From CBFGRU01 sp965651255 (lineage in GTDB: Bacteria; Planctomycetota; Phycisphaerae; Phycisphaerales; SM1A02): DNA of 7,170 nucleotides. This document shows, one piece after another, positions 1 through 5,063 of the stretch; within the stretch, counting starts at the first letter, position 1; every line of letters starts with the position of its first letter. Location of the stretch: positions 1 to 7,170 of the forward strand of contig CBFGRU010000161.1 in NCBI GenBank assembly GCA_965651255.1. The letters are read 5' to 3'. The position numbers and the translations under genes are program-made. The notes below the pieces were generated by a model. The model searched no databases and was not told the DNA's origin. It saw only the letters and a program-made list of their open reading frames with translations.

Positions 1-60
1 CCGGCGCCGGAGAACTCTCCCATGGGACGGGAGAACTCTCCGCCGGCGCCGGAGATGTCC
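1..60. repeat. 21-bp-period GC-rich repeat with large imperfect inverted repeat
   Basis: The 12-mer GGAGAACTCTCC occurs at 9-20 and 30-41, and a degenerate copy (GGAGATGTCC) starts at 51, so copies begin exactly 21 bp apart. The 13-mer CCGGCGCCGGAGA occurs at 1-13 and again at 43-55, 42 bp apart. The stretch also folds on itself: 1-8 pairs with 45-52, 9-13 with 37-41 and 16-20 with 30-34, leaving a 9-nt loop at 21-29, a 2x2 internal loop and a 3-nt bulge. It lies 60 bp or more beyond the stop of the minus-strand cyclodeaminase gene, so it could act as a transcript-end structure, although no T-run is visible before the window edge. It could instead be a coding heptad repeat or an intergenic repeat family. 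The element may extend to the left of the window. Positions 61-119, between it and the gene, show nothing recognisable. Confidence 0.7.
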
Positions 61-119
61 GCGGTGCGCGCTGCACGATGCGCTGCCACACAGGGGTCGT
101 CCCGCTCACACCCGAAGGG

Positions 120-725
120 TTATCGGCACGCGCCTTCCACCCGGCGGACCATCATGCCCGCTTCGTTCGTGCGGCGCTCGATGTCCATATCCACTTCCGT
201 GCGGCGGTGATCGTTCTTCACGAGCGGAATGTTGACCCGCACGTTCCACGCCGCAGCGCGAAGGGCGGCATCAGCCGCAATCGCCGCGATCGCGAGGTCG
301 CTGCGCAACATGCGGTTGGTCTTGTCACTCAGCCGGTCGCACCAGTCGATGAGTTCCTCCGCGAGGGTCATCGCGCGCATCGGCACCGCGATCGCATCTT
401 CCACCGCCTGCTCGAAGTGCTCGAGGCGCTCGGGGTCATCACGATCGAGTTTCATCAGGCGATTGAGGGTTTCGTACGCCTCGACATCCTGCTTCGCAAG
501 GTCGAGCGCTTCCTCGCGCAGGGATGTGAGGCGCTCGAGCGCTTCGGCGTGCAGGTTCGCGTGGTCGGCGTACTTGCGACTGCCTTCGGTGTAGCGCAGG
601 ACCATTTCGAGAAGCGCGCTGCCGATGCCTGCGAGGAGCGAGGCCGCGGCCCCGCCGCCGGGCGCGGGGGTTTTCGCGCCGATCGAGGCGAGCAGCGCGC
701 CGACTTCCGTTGATTTGAGTTCCAT
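120..725 (-). CDS. Cyclodeaminase/cyclohydrolase family protein (FTCD C-terminal-like)
   Basis: This 201-residue protein belongs to the all-helical formiminotransferase-cyclodeaminase C-terminal family. The diagnostic motif TPAPGGGAAA is at residues 19-28. The later family block S-D-x-A-I-A-A at 142-148 is followed by NVRVNIPLVKN at 161-171. The length is normal for a stand-alone cyclodeaminase domain (about 200 residues). Members act on folate C1 units, such as deamination of 5-formiminotetrahydrofolate or cyclohydrolysis of methenyl-tetrahydrofolate. Which reaction this one performs cannot be read from sequence, and no formiminotransferase domain is attached. The protein should be cytosolic. 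The ATG lies only 3 bases after the pheT stop (TAA at 731-729), with no strong Shine-Dalgarno, so it is probably co-transcribed and translationally coupled with pheT. The gene ends with TAA at 122-120. Confidence 0.9.
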   Translation of the reverse strand: MELKSTEVGALLASIGAKTPAPGGGAAASLLAGIGSALLEMVLRYTEGSRKYADHANLHAEALERLTSLREEALDLAKQDVEAYETLNRLMKLDRDDPERLEHFEQAVEDAIAVPMRAMTLAEELIDWCDRLSDKTNRMLRSDLAIAAIAADAALRAAAWNVRVNIPLVKNDHRRTEVDMDIERRTNEAGMMVRRVEGACR

Positions 726-728
726 GGG

Positions 729-2774
729 TTACCGCCGAATTTCGCCGCCGAGGGTCTGCGTGATGATGTGGATGGCCTGTTCGACCTGTGGATCGACTTC
801 GTCGTGCGTGAGGGTGCGGTCTGCCGCGCGGAATCGCAGGCGGAGGGTGAGCGACTTTCTGCCTTCACCGACCTGCTTTCCACGATAGGTGGTGATGAAG
901 TCGATGATTTCGAGCAGGGGAAGATTCTGCTGGCGGATTGCGCGTTCAACCTCGCTCCACGGCGTGCGCTCATCGAGGATGACGCTGAGATCGCGCTCGA
1001 TGGCGGGGTAGGCGGGCAGGGGCTGGACTTCGCGATCGGGAGGTTGATGGTCGTAAAATGCGGGCAGGCCGACTTCGGCTGCGACGATGGGGCCTTCGAG
1101 GTCGAAGGCATGCAGGATGTCGGCGTGGAGCAAGCCGAAGGAACCGAGGATGGCTGGTGCATCGCCGTGGTGGAGTCGCATGCCGGCCCCGTTCTCGAAC
1201 CAGGGAAGGGTGTCGATGGGTTCGATGGTGAGGTGGGCATCATCGCCGAGCACGAGATGAACGAGATGTTCGATCTGGCCGCGGAGCGCGCGGGTGGCGG
1301 CCGTTGGCTCGCCCTTGGGCGCGGGAAGGAGGATGGCGAGATTGACGCGCTCGAGGTGCTGGCCGTTGTGCTGCGCGAAGGTTGAAGCGGATTCGAAGAG
1401 TTTGATGTCGTTCAGGCCGTTCGCACGGTTGTGCGCGAGGACTCGGAGCAGACTCGGCAGGATGGATGGCCGGAGGATGGGCTCGGCCTTGGCGCGATCG
1501 TCGCTGACCGCGAGCAGGTCGAGGTCGGGGGGAAGGAAGAGGCGGGCCGCCTTCTCGGAGATGAGCGAATGGGTGACCGTTTCGAGGTAGCCCGCACCGA
1601 CGAGAAACTCCGCGACGCCGCGCCGATTGCGGACGGATGGCTGGCGGGGGGTGATGCGGACGGGAATGGATTCCATGATCGGCACGCGGTGGAGACCAAG
1701 GATGCGCGCGACTTCTTCGATGAGATCAATCTCGCGTTCCAGGTCGAGCCGGTGGGAGGGAATGGTGCAGCGAATGAGATCGCCCTCTGGTTGCGGTGCG
1801 AGCGAGAGGCGCTCGAGCGCGGCGATGATCTCGGCATCGGATGCGTCGTAGCCGAGAATCTGGCGGCAACGGGAGAGGCGCATCGTTGCGGTGGGGTCGG
1901 CGGGGATGGCGCGGCCATCGCTGAGTACGCCGGGGCTGAGGGTGCCGCCTGCGACCTGGAGGAGAAGTTCGATGAGTCGTTCGGCCGCGGCATTGACGAA
2001 GCGTGGATCAACGCCGCGCTCGAAGCGGTAGGCCGAAGCACTTTCGATGCGGTGGCGCTGTGCGCTGCGACGGACCGAGGCGGGATGGAAGGTGGCGGCC
2101 TCGACGAGGAGATCGGTCGTGGAGTTGGTGACGGCGGAATTGGCGCCGCCCTTGACCCCGCCGATGGCGACCGCACGCTCGGCATCAGCGATGACGAGAT
2201 CCTCGGTGGTGAGTTTGATTTCTTTCTCACCCTCGCCGAGCGGCAGGAACGGCTCATCGTGCTCGGCGCGGCGGATGATGATCTTCGGCCCGCGGAGTTT
2301 GGCCAGGTCGAAAACGTGCGTCGGCTGACCGAGTTCGAAGAGGATGTAGTTGGTTGCATCGACGACGTTGTTGCGCGGAATCTGGCCGATCGCGCGAAGC
2401 CGGCGGGCGAGCCAGTCGGGTGAAGGGCCGACGGTGACGCCGCGAATGATGCGTGCGGTATAGAGGGGACAGCGATCGTGATCGAGATTGGTCACGCTGG
2501 AGTGCGATGAGGCAGCCGGTCCGGAACTGCTGACCTGCGGCTGTGGAGTGCGAAGCGTGCGCCCGGTGACGGCAGCGACTTCGCGCGCGAGTCCGAGGTG
2601 TGACAGGCAATCGCCTCGATTCGATGTGAGTTCGACATCGATCTTCGTATCCCCATCGTCGAGCGGCTCGCGGCCTTCGATGGGAAAGCCAGCCATGGTG
2701 AGCGCCTCGGCGATCTCATCAACGGTGGCGGGGCGGTCGAGATACTCGTTGATCCAGGCGGTGCTTGCATCCAT
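729..2774 (-). CDS. pheT: Phenylalanine--tRNA ligase beta subunit, lacking the N-terminal OB-fold domain
   Basis: The beta chain of the (alpha-beta)2 Phe-tRNA synthetase, which with PheS charges tRNA-Phe. The 681 residues show the family order. The N-terminal strand-helix unit (1-34, ending TMAGFPIEG) runs almost directly into DVELTSNRGDCLSHLG at 46-61. The B3/B4 editing region spans about 105-275, with VVDATNY at 137-143 and the FERGVDP block at 251-257. B5 spans about 295-362, ending DLIEEVARILG. A catalytically inactive class II-like core spans about 378-580, and the C-terminal FDX-ACB domain about 587-681. The usual OB-fold tRNA-binding insert of roughly 110 residues, expected after residue 34, is absent, which explains the length against about 795 in E. 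coli. The MGG-type motif of the B3/B4 region reads GGVKGG (205-210), with Lys in place of the usual Met or Phe. The start is secure because the N-terminal block is complete. The gene is not preceded by pheS: the upstream gene is divergent. Confidence 0.96.
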   Translation of the reverse strand: MDASTAWINEYLDRPATVDEIAEALTMAGFPIEGREPLDDGDTKIDVELTSNRGDCLSHLGLAREVAAVTGRTLRTPQPQVSSSGPAASSHSSVTNLDHDRCPLYTARIIRGVTVGPSPDWLARRLRAIGQIPRNNVVDATNYILFELGQPTHVFDLAKLRGPKIIIRRAEHDEPFLPLGEGEKEIKLTTEDLVIADAERAVAIGGVKGGANSAVTNSTTDLLVEAATFHPASVRRSAQRHRIESASAYRFERGVDPRFVNAAAERLIELLLQVAGGTLSPGVLSDGRAIPADPTATMRLSRCRQILGYDASDAEIIAALERLSLAPQPEGDLIRCTIPSHRLDLEREIDLIEEVARILGLHRVPIMESIPVRITPRQPSVRNRRGVAEFLVGAGYLETVTHSLISEKAARLFLPPDLDLLAVSDDRAKAEPILRPSILPSLLRVLAHNRANGLNDIKLFESASTFAQHNGQHLERVNLAILLPAPKGEPTAATRALRGQIEHLVHLVLGDDAHLTIEPIDTLPWFENGAGMRLHHGDAPAILGSFGLLHADILHAFDLEGPIVAAEVGLPAFYDHQPPDREVQPLPAYPAIERDLSVILDERTPWSEVERAIRQQNLPLLEIIDFITTYRGKQVGEGRKSLTLRLRFRAADRTLTHDEVDPQVEQAIHIITQTLGGEIRR

Positions 2775-2783
2775 AAGAGAGCA

Positions 2784-2811
2784 ACGGTAACGCGCGGCGG
2801 GAAGCAGTCAA
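2784..2811 (-). promoter_or_regulatory. Candidate sigma70-type promoter of pheT
   Basis: Read on the minus strand, TTGACT (2811-2806, five of six consensus bases) is followed after 16 nt by TACCGT (2789-2784, three of six, keeping the first T, the A and the last T). The -10 box ends 9 nt before the pheT ATG, so initiation would leave a leader of only about 3 nt, and no Shine-Dalgarno is present. The -35 is good and the -10 is weak. It is inferred from spacing and similarity only. Confidence 0.45.
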
Positions 2812-2854
2812 AGGGTGAAGCAATGGAACAGCCGGGGATCGACCGGTTGGGAGG

Positions 2855-2882
2855 TTGTCAACCCCGCGGCGGACCGTACACT
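2855..2882 (+). promoter_or_regulatory. Candidate leaderless promoter of the lipoprotein operon
   Basis: TTGTCA (2855-2860, five of six) and TACACT (2877-2882, four of six) are separated by 16 nt. Transcription would start about 7 nt beyond the -10 box, at or next to the A of the ATG at 2890, giving a leaderless mRNA. No Shine-Dalgarno precedes that ATG, which agrees. This promoter is divergent from the pheT one, with 43 nt between the two -35 boxes. Confidence 0.5.
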
Positions 2883-2889
2883 GACGGCG

Positions 2890-3546
2890 ATGAGCGTGAT
2901 GTTTCCTCAGTTGATAGCCGGTCGATTGATTGCGCTGCTGTCGCTGGTGCTGCTGGTGCTGGGACCGGCGATGATCGGCTGCGCGGGGCGTGTGTCGCTT
3001 GCGAGTGACCCCGGCGCAGCGCCGGCGGACTTCACGATCGATCTGACGGTGTTGTCGGATGAAGAATTCTCCCGGAGAATCGGCGCGGAGTTCCATCCTG
3101 GGCGGTACGTTGTCCTTCCCGATGGAACGTTGCACGCGCACATCGGCCCGGTGGAGCGGCGAGCGGGGGAGATTCCCGCTCTGGTGCGCACGCTGGATCA
3201 TCGGCAGGTGAACGCGCTGTGGCAGTTGGTGCAGGAGTTGGGCTTCACCGACCCCTCGCAGGAGGATGCAGCGGGGAACCTGGATCTCATCGAGACGCAG
3301 CCGAATCAGGTAACCTACCTGGCATCGATTGTGGCAGAGGGCACGCGCTTGAATTACGGGCGCGCGGTCTCCGCAACCGAGGCGACGGATTTGCGATTCT
3401 CGCGCTTGACGCGAGTCCTCGCCGGATTGGCGTGGGTTTCTGATGAGCCCCCAGCGGAATCAGCGCGAAGGATTCCGCGGCGATACGACTTTGGCCCCGA
3501 CCCCTATGCCCGGTATCGTCAGAGTACCGGTGGAGATGAGTCATGA
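2890..3546 (+). CDS. Predicted lipoprotein of unknown function, first of a tandem pair
   Basis: The 218-residue product starts with a signal peptide: Arg12, then a hydrophobic run (about 13-29) ending in MIGC, a slightly loose lipobox with Cys31 as the predicted lipidated residue. The next residue, Ala, is compatible with outer-membrane sorting. The mature part contains LPDGTL (76-81), then a helix-like segment DHRQVNALWQLVQELGF (103-119), strands around 140-156 and a second helix near 166-182. The charged tail (RRIPRRYDFGPDPYARYR) is rich in Arg and Tyr. The family is not recognised. The frame also has an upstream GTG at 2815, but the ATG at 2890 puts the signal peptide at the N-terminus and sits just after a promoter-like sequence; ATG 2899 is a second possibility. 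The stop overlaps the next gene's start (ATGA), and the two products look like diverged paralogues. Confidence 0.8.
   Translation: MSVMFPQLIAGRLIALLSLVLLVLGPAMIGCAGRVSLASDPGAAPADFTIDLTVLSDEEFSRRIGAEFHPGRYVVLPDGTLHAHIGPVERRAGEIPALVRTLDHRQVNALWQLVQELGFTDPSQEDAAGNLDLIETQPNQVTYLASIVAEGTRLNYGRAVSATEATDLRFSRLTRVLAGLAWVSDEPPAESARRIPRRYDFGPDPYARYRQSTGGDES
3532..3535 (+). promoter_or_regulatory. Shine-Dalgarno of the second lipoprotein gene
   Basis: GGAG lies 7 nt before the ATG at 3543, inside the end of the preceding gene. It supports that start and independent re-initiation at the ATGA overlap. Confidence 0.6.
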
Positions 3547-4070
3547 TCGCGCGGTCCGCGTTGATCGTGCTTCGGGTGGTGATGATCGCGTGGTTCTGGT
3601 TCGCGGCAGGTAGTTTGGTCGGATGTCAGAACACGACGCTGGCAGCCGGTTCATCGACCTCCCCGACAGGCGGAATTGCATTGGAGATGTACACCCGCGG
3701 AGCCAACCACGAAGCGGTGTACTATCGAATTCACCCGGATGGGCGCCTCGGTTTCGCGGGCGGTTTTCCGGCCCATGACCGAGTTCCACAGTGGGAAGGC
3801 GATATGCGCGCAGAAGAGATTGATCGACTGCGCACCTTGCTCGAGCGCGATGGATGGTGGCGCGGTGAAATCACCGCCAGTGGTCAGCCGACGACTCGCC
3901 GGTGGGAGATTCAGGTGGTTCGCCCGGAGAATGGGCATCGGTATGTGCTGATCGGGGAAGACGCCCGGCTGGATCGGCTGCGTTCGTTTCTTGAAGAGGT
4001 CGCAGGACGTCGCCTCGAACTCTTCCTGGAAACACTCCCGAAGGCGGGTGATCCCGCGGGCGGGCCATAA
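3543..4070 (+). CDS. Predicted lipoprotein of unknown function, second of the tandem pair
   Basis: The 175-residue product has Arg4 and Arg11, a hydrophobic segment up to residue 24 and a good lipobox, LVGC, with Cys28 as the predicted lipidated residue. The mature domain has HPDGRLGF (64-71), a helix-like segment RAEEIDRLRTLLERDGWW (89-106), a strand pair WEIQVVRPENGHRYVLIG (121-138) and a final helix LDRLRSFLEEVAG (143-155). The order and spacing match the upstream lipoprotein (PDG, about 22-24 residues, helix ending in Gly-aromatic, strands, helix), so the two probably arose by duplication and then diverged strongly. No enzyme motif is visible. A periplasm-facing, lipid-anchored structural or binding role is an inference. 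The start overlaps the upstream stop by 4 bp and has GGAG 7 nt before it, so the pair should be co-translated. Confidence 0.82.
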   Translation: MIARSALIVLRVVMIAWFWFAAGSLVGCQNTTLAAGSSTSPTGGIALEMYTRGANHEAVYYRIHPDGRLGFAGGFPAHDRVPQWEGDMRAEEIDRLRTLLERDGWWRGEITASGQPTTRRWEIQVVRPENGHRYVLIGEDARLDRLRSFLEEVAGRRLELFLETLPKAGDPAGGP

Positions 4071-4114
4071 TGACGGAACACGCCGGCTTGTTTGCCTGTA
4101 TGGTGGGGTGTGAC

Positions 4115-4120
4115 AGGAGG
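4115..4120 (+). promoter_or_regulatory. Strong Shine-Dalgarno that fixes the pseudopilin start
   Basis: AGGAGG sits 7 nt before the ATG at 4128. The frame also opens at a TTG at 4092, but that would add 12 residues ahead of the basic prepilin leader and has no ribosome binding site, so 4128 is chosen. This is the only perfect Shine-Dalgarno in front of a confidently called gene in the window. Confidence 0.8.
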
Positions 4121-4127
4121 TTGCTTC

Positions 4128-4940
4128 ATGCGCCGAACCGAGTTGATCTATCGTGGCACGACGCTCATCAGTCTGCTGGTCGTGATCGTGATTATTTGTG
4201 TTCTGGTCGTCATCATGTCCTCCGCGCTGCAGGGCGTGAAAGGAACGGGCCCCGGAGGAACAGCGCCGAACTCGATGAGTAACTTCGAGGATCGCCACAA
4301 TCTCAGCCAGATCTTTCAGGGCATGATGATGGACGCGACCATGGGCGGAAAGGGAATGCCCATGCCCAGCCAGGTCGCGCGCGGGCCGAAGTCACTGGAT
4401 ACCAGTGCGAACTTCTGGTCGCTGTTGATCGCGCAGAACACGGTGTACCCATCGATGCTGATTTCCGGCGCTGAGCAAAGTATGCTCGTCAACGAGTTCT
4501 ATGAGTACAACCGAAACGCGTACGACCCGGTCAACGGTCAATACTGGGATCCGAACTTCAAAGCCGACCTTGAGCGTGAGTCGCATGTCTCGTTTGCGCA
4601 TATGCCTCTGCTCGGAAACCGTGTTCGACAGTACTGGACAGTTGGTGCATCATCCATGTTTCCACTGATGGGCAACCGCGGGCCGAGAGATGGGCAGCCC
4701 AATCCTGAGTCGTGGAATTGCGATCCAGCGACCGGACAATGGAAAGGTAACATCGTGTTCGGCGATGGCCACATTGAGTATCTGGACACGATGACGCCGC
4801 CGAACGTTCAGTACCAGCGAAGCGGGCAATACATCGCGGATAATCTCTTTGCCCTGGAAGACGGTCACCGCGGAATCGATGCGATTCTTACGTTCACTCG
4901 AACGATATCCGATTCATCGTTCGAGATGCAGTTCGACTGA
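4128..4940 (+). CDS. Pseudopilin-like protein, prepilin-type N-terminus with DGH motif, Glu5 missing
   Basis: The 270-residue protein opens with a basic 10-residue leader ending in Gly (MRRTELIYRG), then the hydrophobic helix TTLISLLVVIVIICVLVVIM (11-30). This matches the prepilin consensus G-FTLIELLVVIAIIAIL, including the likely prepilin peptidase site after Gly10. Two key positions differ: mature residue 1 is Thr rather than Phe, and mature residue 5 is Ser (AGT at 4170-4172) rather than the near-invariant Glu. The C-terminal half contains NIVFGDGHIEYL (208-219), resembling the DGH motif of H-X9-DG/DUF1559-like planctomycete proteins. A motif PL[LM]GNR occurs twice (160-165 and 179-184). 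The product should be anchored in the inner membrane with a periplasmic globular domain, possibly part of a type II secretion or pilus-like fibre. The gene lies 57 bp after the lipoprotein pair, on the same strand. Substrate and partners are unknown. Confidence 0.85.
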   Translation: MRRTELIYRGTTLISLLVVIVIICVLVVIMSSALQGVKGTGPGGTAPNSMSNFEDRHNLSQIFQGMMMDATMGGKGMPMPSQVARGPKSLDTSANFWSLLIAQNTVYPSMLISGAEQSMLVNEFYEYNRNAYDPVNGQYWDPNFKADLERESHVSFAHMPLLGNRVRQYWTVGASSMFPLMGNRGPRDGQPNPESWNCDPATGQWKGNIVFGDGHIEYLDTMTPPNVQYQRSGQYIADNLFALEDGHRGIDAILTFTRTISDSSFEMQFD

Positions 4941-5051
4941 AGAATCACGCGAGAGTCTGCTCCTGCACGCGGCTTTCCGCCGAGCGCGACATTGCCCGAG
5001 TGTGATGGGGCGTTGCATCAGTGCATTCACCGTGGTGGCGATGCGATGGCC

Positions 5052-5057
5052 TAGACT
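5052..5057 (+). promoter_or_regulatory. Candidate -10 box for a leaderless hscA transcript
   Basis: TAGACT (four of six consensus bases, with the essential T, A and final T) ends 6 nt before the ATG at 5064. Transcription would then begin at or within a base of that ATG. No convincing -35 is seen at 16-18 nt; TTCACC at 5026-5031 is 20 nt away. No Shine-Dalgarno precedes the ATG. The rest of the 123-bp gap 4941-5063 shows only short stems (such as GCGG-CTTT-CCGC) with no T-run, so no terminator for the pseudopilin gene is visible. Confidence 0.4.
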
Positions 5058-5063
5058 TGGATC

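Noticed and set aside
22..210. 62-codon plus-strand frame starting inside the repeat
   Set aside because: It overlaps the end of the cyclodeaminase gene antisense by about 90 bp, has no ribosome binding site, and its only pattern is the DNA repeat itself. It is noted under the repeat, not as a gene.
78..713. 211-codon plus-strand frame opposite the cyclodeaminase gene
   Set aside because: The minus-strand frame carries the PAPGGG motif and other family blocks; this one is low-complexity Arg/Ala sequence in its shadow.
1431..2423. 330-codon open frame on the plus strand opposite pheT
   Set aside because: It is exactly antisense to well-conserved PheT domains, its product is dominated by Gly, Asp, Glu and Ala as expected for the complement of a GC-rich gene, and it has no recognisable motif.
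4044..4057. Perfect GCGGG-TGAT-CCCGC hairpin at the end of the second lipoprotein gene
   Set aside because: It is a 5-bp stem inside coding sequence with no following T-run; not credible as a terminator between the lipoprotein and pseudopilin genes.
4968..4982. GCGG-CTTT-CCGC stem after the pseudopilin gene
   Set aside because: Only four base pairs and no T-run, so it is not called as a terminator.
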